58,755 nt of DNA from Mycobacteriales bacterium (GCA_012842085.1 DUTM01000001.1:1-58755), one strand, 5' to 3'. Shown: positions 41,030 to 51,747, counted from the first letter of the stretch. Numbers and translations: made by a program. The notes: generated from the letters alone by a model not told the origin.

Positions 41030-43510
41030 TTAACCTTTCTGAACCGTTACAGGAGCCTGGTCGGTCAACTCGACTTCTTTACCCCAGACCTCGAACAACA
41101 ACGGCTCATCGTCCTCATCACAGGACACCATCGACAACGTCACCTGCTCGTGGTCCATCTCCACCAGGACGTGTTCACCCCGAATATGAAGGCGATACTT
41201 CAACCCCTCCCACTCTTCTGGAAGGGCAGGATCAATCGTCAACCGGCCGTCATAGTCGCGATAACCACCGAAACCAAACACGAGAGCCGACCAAATACCA
41301 CCACACGACGCAATATGCAGGCCATCTGCCGAATTTCCGTGCAAGTTACACAGATCTACATAAAGGGCTTGCTGGAAAAGCGGCATCGCCACATTGTGGT
41401 AGCCCAACTCTGCCGCCAAAATGCATTGCACCACAGCGGAAAGAGAAGAGTCGCCAGTTGTGAGTGGATCGTAGTAATCGAAGTCGGCCCGCTTCAGCTC
41501 CTCGGTGAACTCCACCCCGCGCAAGAAGAGCGCCAAGACCACATCCGCCTGTTTAATAACCTGGTAACGGTAAATCGTAAGCGGATGGTAGTGCAGCAAT
41601 AGAGGCCGCTTGGGCTGAGCGTCGTCCTTATTCCAGATCTCGCGCTCCAAAAAGTGCGCATCCTGGGGGTGGATACCCATCTTCTCGTCGAACGGAATAA
41701 ACATTGCGGAAGCAGCCCGCTTCCACCTGCCAATTTCTTCTGGCTGCAGCCCCACACGCCGCACCATTGCCTGGAAACTCTCATCATCCACGCGTTGCAA
41801 CTGCTCCACCCATTCGGCAGCAATCCGCATGTTGTAGCGCGCCATCACATTCGTGAAAAGGTTGTCGTTTACTACCGTGGTGTATTCGTCAGGGCCGGTG
41901 ACGCCATGAATATGGAGCTTCCCGTCCTTGCCGAAGAATCCCAGGTCCTCCCACAGCCGAGCCGTCTCCACCAAAATGTCGAGACCTTCCCGGAAAAGAA
42001 AATCCGAATCCCCGGTAGCACGTGCGTATTGCATTGTGGCATAGGCAATATCAGCATCAATGTGGTACTGCGCAGTACCCGCTGCATAGTAGGCGCTGGC
42101 TTCCTCGCCATTAATAGTGCGCCACGGATACAAGGCACCTTTTTGGTCCAATTCGACCGCACGCTCCCGCGCCTTCGGCAGCATCTGGTAGCGGAAACGC
42201 AAATTATTGCGAGCCACCTGCGGCATTGTGTAGGTGAGGAAAGGCATGACATATATCTCGGTATCCCAGAAATAATGCCCCGAGTAGCCCGACCCCGTCA
42301 CCCCCTTGGCCGCAATGCCTAAATCCTCGGCACGCAGCGAGTTTTGGAAAAGCTGGAACAGGTTCCACCGGACTGCCTGCTGCACCTCCGGCTGGCCGGG
42401 AATCTCCACATCGGCATGCTTCCAGAAGTCCCCCGTAATCTTTTCCTGCTGCTCCAGATACTTCTCGGGACCGTGCTCCATAGCCCGGCGCAAAGTCCGA
42501 TCCACCCGATCCAGCAGCTCCTGCGCAGACATGCGGCGCGAATCGTGATAGGTGAAAAACTTAACAAGCCGGATGGGTTCACCCGGGACAGCGCTCACCT
42601 GGTACTCCACCTTGGCTTGGTCAGCAGTGGAGGTGGAGGTGATATGGAAATCGTTCTTGGTGGAGAGTTCGTGCGTCGCACCGACTGCCAGTGTCATACC
42701 GGAGTGCGCGGTACGGTACGACAGTTTCACCGTCTCCCCCTCGTCTACTTGCAGCAGTGGGAGGAGGACCCGATTCGCAAAGTCTTCCGCCTGGCGCGGG
42801 TCGAAAGTGGTGTTGACGGAGTCGTCGGGCATATTGACACTGGCGACCCACCGGTCTGGGTCTTGCGTCGAGCCGAATTCATCCTGACCGTCTTGGCGGT
42901 TCAAGATTTGGGAAGACAGCACCACCGGGGCATGGTCTTCCGGTAGCACCAGATCGATGATCTCGATACCAAGGTGACGGTCGCTGAAAGACACCATCCG
43001 GGTGAAGTCGATGAGCACTTTTTTGCCGGATGGGGTACGCCACTCTAGGGAGCGGTTGAGCGTACCTTTCCGGAAGTCCAGGCTGCGTTCGTAGAAGAAC
43101 AGATCGGCGGTGGAGACGCGCAGGGGTTCGTCATCGACATAGATGCGAATGGTTTTCGCGTCGGGGGCGTTGATGATGGATTGTCCGACGCGCGCCAACC
43201 CGTAGGCATCTTCCGCGTGGCGAATATCCCATGTTTCGTGGAACCCGTTGATGTAGGTGCCGTTCATGAAGGCGTCGCGGCCTTCTTCGGGGGTGCCACG
43301 AATGCCGATGTAACCGTTGCCGAGGCTAAAAATGGATTCCACGACTCCGAGCTTCTCCGTGGGTGGCTCGGTCTCGATCCATTTCCAGGGATCTACCGGG
43401 TGGGCGCTTCGGTCCACTTCCGGTGTGCCAAAGTAGCTGCGCAGGTTGGGACGATCCCGGTGCGGTCCGGTACTCGTAATTTGTTCTTCGTGAATGGTGG
43501 GTTCGGACAT
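41030..43510 (-). CDS. GH65 disaccharide phosphorylase (maltose/trehalose phosphorylase type)
   Basis: This 826-residue cytoplasmic enzyme would split an alpha-linked glucose disaccharide with phosphate, giving beta-glucose-1-phosphate and glucose. The N-terminal beta-sandwich (about 45-290, SIFSLGNGYIGIRGTPEEGRD) precedes the (alpha/alpha)6 barrel with GHYFWDTEIYVMPFL, the general-acid glutamate in GVTGPDEYTTVV, and phosphate-binding residues in LHIASCGGIW near 735. The ATG overlaps the stop of the beta-phosphoglucomutase gene (TAATG), the pairing also seen as Rv3400-Rv3401. The substrate (maltose, trehalose or kojibiose) is not readable from sequence alone. Confidence 0.9.
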   Translation of the reverse strand: MSEPTIHEEQITSTGPHRDRPNLRSYFGTPEVDRSAHPVDPWKWIETEPPTEKLGVVESIFSLGNGYIGIRGTPEEGRDAFMNGTYINGFHETWDIRHAEDAYGLARVGQSIINAPDAKTIRIYVDDEPLRVSTADLFFYERSLDFRKGTLNRSLEWRTPSGKKVLIDFTRMVSFSDRHLGIEIIDLVLPEDHAPVVLSSQILNRQDGQDEFGSTQDPDRWVASVNMPDDSVNTTFDPRQAEDFANRVLLPLLQVDEGETVKLSYRTAHSGMTLAVGATHELSTKNDFHITSTSTADQAKVEYQVSAVPGEPIRLVKFFTYHDSRRMSAQELLDRVDRTLRRAMEHGPEKYLEQQEKITGDFWKHADVEIPGQPEVQQAVRWNLFQLFQNSLRAEDLGIAAKGVTGSGYSGHYFWDTEIYVMPFLTYTMPQVARNNLRFRYQMLPKARERAVELDQKGALYPWRTINGEEASAYYAAGTAQYHIDADIAYATMQYARATGDSDFLFREGLDILVETARLWEDLGFFGKDGKLHIHGVTGPDEYTTVVNDNLFTNVMARYNMRIAAEWVEQLQRVDDESFQAMVRRVGLQPEEIGRWKRAASAMFIPFDEKMGIHPQDAHFLEREIWNKDDAQPKRPLLLHYHPLTIYRYQVIKQADVVLALFLRGVEFTEELKRADFDYYDPLTTGDSSLSAVVQCILAAELGYHNVAMPLFQQALYVDLCNLHGNSADGLHIASCGGIWSALVFGFGGYRDYDGRLTIDPALPEEWEGLKYRLHIRGEHVLVEMDHEQVTLSMVSCDEDDEPLLFEVWGKEVELTDQAPVTVQKG

Positions 43511-44271
43511 TACAACACCTCCGCGAGATCAGTAACGACGAGGTCGGCTCCCGCCTCCAGTAGTTCTTGCTCTCCAGTTCCGCGATCCACACCAATCACC
43601 AGCGCGAAGTTCCCGGCGCGTCCAGCGGCGACCCCGGAGGTGGCATCTTCCACCACCACACAGTCGGGGGCGGACAGTCCAAGCAGTTGTGCTGCGTGGA
43701 GGTAAGTGTCCGGTGCGGGTTTGCCCGGCAGGTTCTGGTCGATCGCAGTATTGCCGTCAACAATAATCTTAAAACGGGAAAGCAGTCCAGCGGCCTTTAG
43801 CACAGGCCGAGTATTGCGGGAGGGGGAGACGACGGCGTAGCGGATACCAAGCTTGTCGGCAGCGTCGAGCATTGCGACTGTTCCCGGATACGCGGTAATG
43901 CCCTCTGTATGGAGGGTCCGCAAGAATTCATCGTTTTTTTGGAGCCCGAGTTTTTCGACGACGACCGCATCTTCGGCCTCTGGGAGCGAACGCGACCGCA
44001 GCATTTCGCGCACTCCGTCCAGGCGGTGCCGGCCGTCCACGTATTTGTGGTAGTCCTCCAACGTGTAGGGAGCAATGTCGCGGCCTAGCTCTGCGGCGCG
44101 TTTTTCCAAGTAGGGGGCAAAAAGATTGTGCCAAGCACGTTTATGAATATCGAGAGTCGGTGTTATGACACCATCGAGGTCAAGTAATAAGCCCTGACAT
44201 TCTTGCCAGTGGCCGGCTTTCAAAGGGTCTGCAGCGGTCGGTTTCTCGTCTGTAAAGAACTCACGGCTCAT
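43510..44271 (-). CDS. beta-phosphoglucomutase (HAD family)
   Basis: This enzyme converts the beta-glucose-1-phosphate released by the GH65 phosphorylase to glucose-6-phosphate. In the 253 residues, the nucleophile motif is LLLDLDGVITPT near 30, the cap domain includes DYHKYVDGRHRLDGVREML, the threonine/serine motif is in YAVVSPSRN near 145, and the lysine and acidic motifs are in PGKPAPDTY and CVVVEDATSG. I prefer the ATG at 44271, where TATGCT lies 7 nt upstream, over the ATG at 44283. It is translationally coupled to the phosphorylase and divergent from the EEP-family gene. Confidence 0.9.
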   Translation of the reverse strand: MSREFFTDEKPTAADPLKAGHWQECQGLLLDLDGVITPTLDIHKRAWHNLFAPYLEKRAAELGRDIAPYTLEDYHKYVDGRHRLDGVREMLRSRSLPEAEDAVVVEKLGLQKNDEFLRTLHTEGITAYPGTVAMLDAADKLGIRYAVVSPSRNTRPVLKAAGLLSRFKIIVDGNTAIDQNLPGKPAPDTYLHAAQLLGLSAPDCVVVEDATSGVAAGRAGNFALVIGVDRGTGEQELLEAGADLVVTDLAEVL

Positions 44272-44278
44272 AGTTATA

Positions 44279-44341
44279 AGCATAACGACGGAAACACTAA
44301 TAAGCTCCTAGATCTTGATTTCTATCAGCGCACGGTAAGTT
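44279..44341. promoter_or_regulatory. divergent leaderless-type promoters (beta-phosphoglucomutase and EEP genes)
   Basis: TATGCT (minus, 44284-44279) is 7 nt before the beta-phosphoglucomutase ATG, and TAAGTT (plus, 44336-44341) is 7 nt before the EEP-family ATG. Neither start has a Shine-Dalgarno sequence. Confidence 0.45.
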
Positions 44342-44348
44342 ATAGGGC

Positions 44349-45452
44349 ATGACGGAGTCCAACAAGCCTAACCCGCCCTTCGTCCAGAAGGACATGGAGC
44401 GGCAAATTCCCCGCCGATGGAAGATCGCGCTCATCGTGACCGCGATCATCCTGGGACTCACCGTTTATCCCGGAAAATGGTTGAGTTCCCAGCCCCTGTT
44501 CGCCCTGCTGGTGGCGCCCCGCAGTCTCTGGATTGTGGTGTCACTCATTGCTCTACTTATCAGTGTCATTGTGTTCATGGTGCGCTGGCGCCGGCGACTG
44601 CCACGCCGCGTTGCATCCCTCTTCATGGCGATCACCATGGTGGCTGCCTTTGCGAACGTCATTATTGGTTGGGGCGAAGGTCTCCGCACTTTCCCACTCG
44701 ACTCCGTCACCACCAAAGAAAAAGGCTATTTCGGCACGGACATTACCGTGATGTCCCTCAACACCAATGAGGGGAAAGCCAAGCCCCAAGACATCGCCAA
44801 ACTGGGGAAGAAGGTGGGAGCGGACATTATTGCGCTCACCGAAATCGATCCCCAGGATGCCAAGAAGGTTGCCCAGCTCATGGAGGATGCCGGCACCCCA
44901 ATGCAGGTTTTCGACTCGGTGGAAAGCACCCGCGCTGGCAATCCGAAGCGGGACAACACCTCGCTGCTTGTGTCGATCTACTTCGGCACCTATGAGGTGG
45001 ATAAATCCATCACCCCGAACACCCACTTGGGTGCGGTCGCTGTTAAACCCGTGAGCTACGACGCCAACTTCCTGTATCTGCCCACGTTGGCTGCCGGACA
45101 CGCATTCCCCCCGGGTGTCACCTCCACCCGCAAATGGCGCAACGATGTGTCAGAAATGTTGAAACTCTGCCACGATGCACGCGGTGGAAACCTCATTCTG
45201 GCGGGCGACTTTAATGCTGCTCCCTGGCATGGTGTGCTCTCCGATACGGGTGCCTGCCAAAGTGCCCTCGCTGCAGCCGATAGCGGATCGGTGGGAACCT
45301 GGCCCACCTACCTCCCCAAGATTCTGGGTATCCCGATTGACCACATTATGGTGTCGAAAACCCGCTGGGGCACAGTGAGCTCCACCCTCACCACAGTGCC
45401 GGGCTCGGACCACCGCGCCCTCTTGGCGAAACTCCGCTACGTCGCGATCTAA
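44349..45452 (+). CDS. membrane-anchored endonuclease/exonuclease/phosphatase family protein
   Basis: This 367-residue protein has three N-terminal membrane helices (about 25-43, 52-78 and 88-108) and an EEP-fold domain likely on the outer face. Catalytic motifs are SLNTNEGKA, the metal-binding glutamate in IALTEIDPQ, LAGDFNAAPWHG, PIDHIMVS and GSDHRALLA. Members of this membrane group may act on phospholipids, nucleic acids or polyprenyl phosphates outside the cell. The substrate is unknown. It converges with lpd, 13 bp away. Confidence 0.83.
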   Translation: MTESNKPNPPFVQKDMERQIPRRWKIALIVTAIILGLTVYPGKWLSSQPLFALLVAPRSLWIVVSLIALLISVIVFMVRWRRRLPRRVASLFMAITMVAAFANVIIGWGEGLRTFPLDSVTTKEKGYFGTDITVMSLNTNEGKAKPQDIAKLGKKVGADIIALTEIDPQDAKKVAQLMEDAGTPMQVFDSVESTRAGNPKRDNTSLLVSIYFGTYEVDKSITPNTHLGAVAVKPVSYDANFLYLPTLAAGHAFPPGVTSTRKWRNDVSEMLKLCHDARGGNLILAGDFNAAPWHGVLSDTGACQSALAAADSGSVGTWPTYLPKILGIPIDHIMVSKTRWGTVSSTLTTVPGSDHRALLAKLRYVAI

Positions 45453-45465
45453 AAGAAGTGTCGAT

Positions 45466-46947
45466 CTAAAGATTAATCATTGACCCCAGCACACCTTCGG
45501 CGGACTCTTTCAGTGCCTCCGAAAGACTGGGGTGGATGTGAACCGTATTCGCGATCTCCTCGGACGTCAGCTCCCAGCGCTGCGCCAACACATATTCGGC
45601 TAGCAACTCGGAGGCGTGCGGCCCAATAATGTGGGCACCCAGTAGCTCCCCATAGCGGCCATCCGCAATAAGCTTCACGAATCCTACTCCCTCCCCCAGT
45701 CCCTGGGCTTTTCCGTTGGCGCTGAACGGGAATTTGCTGACATTCACCTCCACCGAGGGGTCTTGTTCTGCCAGCATGTCAGCTTCTTCTTCGGTAAGCC
45801 CGAAGGAGGCGACCTGCGGATTACAGAAGGTGGCACGGGGCATCATGCGATAATCCTCAATCGGTTCCGTCTCCACTCCACCAATAGTGTCGGCCGCAAC
45901 CACGCCTTGGGCTTCCGCGACGTGCGCGAGTTGGAGCTTCCCGGTCACATCCCCCACCGCATAAATATGGGGCACATTAGTGCGCAGATATCCGTCCACC
46001 GCAATTGCTCCCCCCTCGGTAAGCTGCACCCCCGTATTCTCCAAACCGTAGCCTTCGGTGTTGGGCCGGAAGCCAGTGGAGATCAAGCACCGCTCCGCGT
46101 AAATAGTTTCCGGAATGGAATCCTCCGGAATGTGGCCGTCCTTATCCGGCACCGGAGCAATATCAACTTCCACCCCATCACCCGTGGGTCGCACGGCCTC
46201 CGTCTTAAAGGATTTGCGAACAATAACGCCTAGTTTGCGGTAGTGCTTCAGGATCTCGGCGGACACTTCCGCATCCTCCCGCGGCAGCAGGCGGTCCTCA
46301 TACTCCACCACCGTCACCCGCACCCCATAGTTGGCCAGCACATACGCGAACTCCATGCCAATAGGCCCCGCCCCCACAATAACGATGCTGTGGGGCAGCT
46401 CCGGGTTCAGGATGTGCTCCTCGAAAGAAACGATAGGGCCGCCTAATTCCACGTCGGGAAGGCTGGCTGCGTGGGCGCCGGTGGCGATAATGCAGTTGTC
46501 AAAGGTGTAGGTGACGGGTTCGGCGTCGTCCCGTTCCACTCGAATAGTGTGGTCGTCTTGGAACATGCCCCAGCCATGCACTTCCGTGATCTTGTTTTTG
46601 CGCATCAGGTAGTGGATGCCCTTGACGATGCGGGCGGAGACTTCACGGCTGCGCTTGTGGGCGACGCCGTAATCCATGCAGATGCCATCGGCGAAAATGC
46701 CGTAGTCTTCCGCATGGTGCATAACGGTATTGGCGATCTCGGCATTGTGGAGAAGTGCTTTGGAGGGAATGCAGCCTACGTTCAAGCAGATGCCGCCCCA
46801 GTAGCGCTCTTCTACGATAGTGACGCTCATGCCGAGTTGGGCGGCGCGGATGGCCGCGACATATCCGCCGGGTCCGGCTCCCAAGACGAGGAGGTCGGTG
46901 TGTTTGGTGTCGGACTCAGCACGGTCTGCGGACATGTCGTTCATCAT
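45466..46947 (-). CDS. lpd: Lpd, dihydrolipoyl dehydrogenase
   Basis: This flavoprotein reoxidises dihydrolipoamide in the pyruvate and 2-oxoglutarate dehydrogenase complexes, and in mycobacteria also in peroxidase and glycine systems. The 493 residues show the FAD motif VLGAGPGGYVAA (21-32), the redox disulfide in GGICLNVGCIPS (C54, C59), the NAD-binding VIVGAGPIGMEFAYV near 190, the second FAD segment VGDVTGKLQLAHVA near 325, and the dimer-interface active-site motif HIHPSLSEAL with catalytic His. TAGGAT stands 7 nt before the ATG, so a leaderless start is likely. Starts two or five codons further in are alternatives. Confidence 0.95.
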   Translation of the reverse strand: MMNDMSADRAESDTKHTDLLVLGAGPGGYVAAIRAAQLGMSVTIVEERYWGGICLNVGCIPSKALLHNAEIANTVMHHAEDYGIFADGICMDYGVAHKRSREVSARIVKGIHYLMRKNKITEVHGWGMFQDDHTIRVERDDAEPVTYTFDNCIIATGAHAASLPDVELGGPIVSFEEHILNPELPHSIVIVGAGPIGMEFAYVLANYGVRVTVVEYEDRLLPREDAEVSAEILKHYRKLGVIVRKSFKTEAVRPTGDGVEVDIAPVPDKDGHIPEDSIPETIYAERCLISTGFRPNTEGYGLENTGVQLTEGGAIAVDGYLRTNVPHIYAVGDVTGKLQLAHVAEAQGVVAADTIGGVETEPIEDYRMMPRATFCNPQVASFGLTEEEADMLAEQDPSVEVNVSKFPFSANGKAQGLGEGVGFVKLIADGRYGELLGAHIIGPHASELLAEYVLAQRWELTSEEIANTVHIHPSLSEALKESAEGVLGSMINL

Positions 46948-46954
46948 GATTACG

Positions 46955-46960
46955 ATCCTA
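46955..46960 (-). promoter_or_regulatory. leaderless-type -10 element of lpd
   Basis: TAGGAT on the minus strand, 7 nt before the lpd ATG, fits the TANNNT pattern. The divergent gene at 47152 has its own promoter. Confidence 0.45.
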
Positions 46961-47082
46961 GTTGCTCGGGAACCGATTAGGGAGCGTAAAGCACGGTAAA
47001 TATGTTACTAATGTGGCATAAATTAACTACCGGGAATACACAACTGCGCATGATATCCGATAATCTAGTAAGGCACCGCTTA

Positions 47083-47124
47083 TAATGCACCCGAGATCCC
47101 CCCTGCGATAAATAAAAAATATCG
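47083..47124 (+). promoter_or_regulatory. promoter and 5'-leader hairpin of the serine-rich membrane protein gene
   Basis: A perfect TATAAT is at 47083-47088. Downstream, GCGATA (47104-47109) pairs with TATCGC (47119-47124) across an A-rich loop, in a leader of about 57 nt that ends with GGAGG before the ATG at 47152. The hairpin may affect mRNA stability. Confidence 0.55.
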
Positions 47125-47151
47125 CACAAAAGCCCTAATGGAGGTCTTCAG

Positions 47152-47889
47152 ATGGCAGACGAAGACAACGAGAACCGCATCTACACGCCCTCAGAAGCGT
47201 GGGCGGAACAGGAACACGTATACACCAATCCGTACACCTCGGAGACCTACACTGCCCGTGAACTGAACGAAGAACCCGTTCCGGATCCCACCGAATACAA
47301 GGAAGAAAAACCCAAGAAGAAGCGCCGCAAAGTGAGTGCTGCCGCGGTGGTTGCCACCATCTTGGTAAGCATCTTGGTGCTGGTTGTGGTGGGGTTTGGT
47401 ACTTACCTGTTGGGGACACAGACGGGTCGCGCGGAAGGCTACAAATCTGGTTACGCTGCCGGCTCCAGCACCGTCATGGAAAGCGCCAATAGCGCCTTGA
47501 ACGAACTACAGTCGCTCAGCTCCTCGTCCTCCTCCGTCTCCAGCTCGTTGAAGGCCATGCTGCCACTGGTTAATCCCTGCTCGGAGAAATACGGAAACCG
47601 CGAAGCTAGCCAAACCACCTGGGGGCAATACGGCTGGGGATGCAAATTCAGCACCGACGATGGCCAAAAATTCTCGGTTCTTATTGGGGAATCGAACCGG
47701 TCCAATGTTGGCAAACCGAAAGTGGAGCGGCGTCGCAACGGCCAAACTAAAGGCTGCATCGCCACTGGCTCCCCCTCCCAACAGCCCGCTTTTGGACTGA
47801 CGGTGTGGGTTGCCGACTCCAAAGACAGCAACTCCTGCGACCTGGCTCGCAAAAAGTGGGTGCAAGTAGCCAAGGAAAGCGGCCGCTAA
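47152..47889 (+). CDS. single-pass membrane protein of unknown function
   Basis: This 245-residue protein has an acidic cytoplasmic N-terminus with Tyr-rich NENRIYTPSEAWAEQEHVYTNPYTS, a basic patch KPKKKRRK, one transmembrane helix (about 64-88), and an extracytoplasmic part with a serine run (about 121-135) and then a small domain holding four cysteines (NPCSEKYGN, WGCKFS, KGCIATG, NSCDLA) that could form two disulfides. GGAGG precedes the ATG. I do not recognise a family. The layout suggests an envelope sensor or a substrate-binding domain on a stalk. Confidence 0.75.
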   Translation: MADEDNENRIYTPSEAWAEQEHVYTNPYTSETYTARELNEEPVPDPTEYKEEKPKKKRRKVSAAAVVATILVSILVLVVVGFGTYLLGTQTGRAEGYKSGYAAGSSTVMESANSALNELQSLSSSSSSVSSSLKAMLPLVNPCSEKYGNREASQTTWGQYGWGCKFSTDDGQKFSVLIGESNRSNVGKPKVERRRNGQTKGCIATGSPSQQPAFGLTVWVADSKDSNSCDLARKKWVQVAKESGR

Positions 47890-47976
47890 AGCTTTTTAAA
47901 ATCCTCTCGGTACACTAACACTGTGCCGCCTTCTGCCTGGGCGGCGTTTTTGGGTGAGCGCAGAAAGAAGGTGGCA

Positions 47977-48867
47977 ATGGCTCAGCCCCAGCAGTCTCCA
48001 GGACCACGGAAACCGAAACGGCGGTCACTTACCCGGAGCGGTTGGATCCCGGACTATCACGGTGCCTGGGCAATGGTTTTTGTGCCCATCATTTTGGGTA
48101 TTGCGCTCAGCAATTTTCGGTTTGCGCAGATTTCCCTCTTCCTGTTGTGGATTGTGGGATATTTCTTCTACTTCGCCATGACCAAATGGTTCCTTGCCCG
48201 CAATAAGGAACCGTATAGCACGCCGGTGAAGGTCTATTTGCTGGCGACGGTCATCTTAGGTTTGACGACCATCTGGGCTGCCCCCACCCTGCTGTATTGG
48301 ACCCCGTGGTTTGCGATTCTTATTGGCAGCACAGTGGCCCTTACCTATTACAGAAAAGAACGCACCATGGTGGCACGCGGAATTACGATTGCTGCTGGGG
48401 TGTTGACGGGTGCTGTTGCCTACGATTTGGGCACCTATTTTGCCCGCAGTACTTTCCGGTGGCTACCGGTACCAGTGGACTACACCATGGCGGCCACTCT
48501 GCCCGGTAGCAACTGGTACGGGACGGTGACGGGCTGGAACTGGATGTGGTTGCTGTCCCTGGTACTTTTCCTCTACTTTTTTGGCACGGTACCAGTGGTG
48601 AAAACAGTTATTCGGGCCCGCCGCAGCATTCCCCATCTGGTGTTCTCCATTGTGTACCACGTGGTGTTGGTGGCGCTGGCGTTGGTGAGTGCCATCTTCC
48701 ACTGGACTGGCTGGGTGCTATTCGCGGTGAGTATCTTGCTGTTGGCACGCGCCACGTATTTCCCGCTCAGTATGCGGCTGCAAGGCAAACGCTGGACCGC
48801 AAAGGTTATTGGCATCACGGAGATCGTTGCGACCACTCTTGTAGTCATCGCATTGTTCTTGCCCTAG
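47977..48867 (+). CDS. YwiC-like integral membrane protein
   Basis: This 296-residue protein has a basic N-terminus and about ten hydrophobic helices. The opening motif WIPDYHGAWAMVFVPIILG is characteristic of the YwiC-like family, whose function is not established. I use the ATG at 47977, with AAGGTGG just upstream, rather than an earlier in-frame start at 47923. A strong bidirectional terminator follows. It is separated by 87 bp from the preceding gene and may share its transcript. Confidence 0.82.
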   Translation: MAQPQQSPGPRKPKRRSLTRSGWIPDYHGAWAMVFVPIILGIALSNFRFAQISLFLLWIVGYFFYFAMTKWFLARNKEPYSTPVKVYLLATVILGLTTIWAAPTLLYWTPWFAILIGSTVALTYYRKERTMVARGITIAAGVLTGAVAYDLGTYFARSTFRWLPVPVDYTMAATLPGSNWYGTVTGWNWMWLLSLVLFLYFFGTVPVVKTVIRARRSIPHLVFSIVYHVVLVALALVSAIFHWTGWVLFAVSILLLARATYFPLSMRLQGKRWTAKVIGITEIVATTLVVIALFLP

Positions 48868-48911
48868 CAGGCTGCAAAACTACGTAGGCCGTAACAACGA
48901 CACAGACGTAA

Positions 48912-48941
48912 AAGAGGGGCGCCCACAGGGGCGCCCCTCTT
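48912..48941. terminator. bidirectional terminator between convergent genes
   Basis: AAGAGGGGCGCCC (48912-48924) pairs with GGGCGCCCCTCTT (48929-48941) across a 4-nt loop. It serves the YwiC-like gene and probably the convergent secreted-protein gene. Confidence 0.85.
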
Positions 48942-48950
48942 GTGTGAAGA

Positions 48951-48977
48951 CAGACTGTTTTTAGCGCAGACTGTTTT
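48951..48977. repeat. 11-nt tandem direct repeat
   Basis: CAGACTGTTTT occurs at 48951-48961 and again at 48967-48977, a 16-nt period. It lies just past the terminator in the untranslated end of the secreted-protein gene. It may be chance or a slipped duplication. Confidence 0.5.
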
Positions 48978-48994
48978 CAGTAGAAGTAATTGAG

Positions 48995-49804
48995 TTAGAA
49001 CCAGTTGAACCCAAAGAGTTGATCCCAGAAACGGTCAGAAGTGCTGACAACTACAGGATCATCGGAAAGCTGGGTGATTGCAGCTGATCCCACAACCCAT
49101 CCCACCGGGCACGTGATGAGTGTAGTTGCAGCAACCACAATGGCGACCACCCAGAAAGCGGCACCGACCAGCATCAGGGGCCACAGGAAGAAGAAGGAAA
49201 CGTAAACCAGCACGGCGCCAATACCAGTTAGTGCCGATGCAGCAACGAAAGAGATGGCTGCTCCCGCGACACATCCAAGTACTCCGCCGCCGTAGTAGGC
49301 CAGCGGATCACGGTTGTGTGCTTCGCGGGTCAGTTTTCCGTACTGTCCGAAAGCAGAATTCGGGTCGATGGCAGTACGCAGACGGTTCTGTTGCTGGCGT
49401 TCAGCAGCATTGAGTGTGCGTGTAACCCCGTTTTTAGCCTTCTCGAAGGTGACAGACTTGCCGTTGACAGCGACTCGAGCCGTCAAGGGGTAGAGGACGT
49501 TTCGCTGGGAGTCGTAGCCGCGGAGCGGGAGGTTAAGGAGAGCAGTGCCATCCGTTGCAACCAGTTGAAGAGACTGGGCGTCGGGGGTGAGTCGGACAGT
49601 ACCACGATCGATGTACATGGTGTTGCCGTCGGTAGAGAAACCACCAACTGCGAACTTATCGGCGTATTTCTGGGCTACTTCCTGGAATTTTGCCGGGTCC
49701 TGGGGCAAAGCCACTTCGGCAGCATTCGCGTTAGTGGCCTGTACACCGGTAAGTCCGACTGCCGTGACGACAGCGAGCGCCAGTGTCTTCAGCAGAGTTT
49801 TCAT
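48995..49804 (-). CDS. secreted protein with C-terminal hydrophobic pair, unknown function
   Basis: This 269-residue protein has a signal peptide (residues 1-28, NANAA), a soluble domain of about 130 residues (KYADKFAVGGFSTDGNTMYIDRG, then TARVAVNGKSVTFEK), and a C-terminal half with strongly hydrophobic, Gly/Ala-rich segments (about 168-190, 192-215 and 215-235) followed by a polar end. The combination of a soluble exported domain and membrane-inserting hairpins resembles actinobacterial pore- or bacteriocin-like proteins, but I do not recognise a family. GGAGGAG precedes the ATG. It stands between two terminators and is therefore a single-gene unit. Confidence 0.72.
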   Translation of the reverse strand: MKTLLKTLALAVVTAVGLTGVQATNANAAEVALPQDPAKFQEVAQKYADKFAVGGFSTDGNTMYIDRGTVRLTPDAQSLQLVATDGTALLNLPLRGYDSQRNVLYPLTARVAVNGKSVTFEKAKNGVTRTLNAAERQQQNRLRTAIDPNSAFGQYGKLTREAHNRDPLAYYGGGVLGCVAGAAISFVAASALTGIGAVLVYVSFFFLWPLMLVGAAFWVVAIVVAATTLITCPVGWVVGSAAITQLSDDPVVVSTSDRFWDQLFGFNWF

Positions 49805-49898
49805 AACTCCTCCTTAATGGAATGTGGTCTTCATCACATTAAATGATTACCGTTCAGTAAGTGTTGTTTGATTGCTCTCAGCGTATTTTATTAATAAA

Positions 49899-49933
49899 AA
49901 AGTCCCCCACGCCAGGCTGGCATGGGGGACTTT
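49899..49933 (-). terminator. terminator of groEL
   Basis: AAAGTCCCCCA (49899-49909) pairs with TGGGGGACTTT (49923-49933), flanked by an A-run that gives a U-tract on the minus strand. The loop has a smaller internal stem. Confidence 0.85.
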
Positions 49934-49954
49934 ACGTTTCAGGAAACGGTTGGT

Positions 49955-51673
<1,719 letters not shown>

Positions 51674-51686
51674 TTACTGTTCAGCT

Positions 51687-51747
51687 TTGGCACTCCCAGT
51701 GATTGAGTGCTAACTCTTTTTTAGCACTCGATGGGTGAGAGTGCAAG
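51687..51747 (-). promoter_or_regulatory. double CIRCE operator of groEL
   Basis: CIRCE 1 is TTGGCACTC-N9-GAGTGCTAA (51687-51713), with one mismatch to consensus. CIRCE 2 is TTAGCACTC-N9-GAGTGCAAG (51721-51747), with mismatches in the last three positions only. They are 7 bp apart, 113 bp upstream of the groEL ATG. CIRCE is the binding site of the heat-shock repressor HrcA. Confidence 0.92.
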
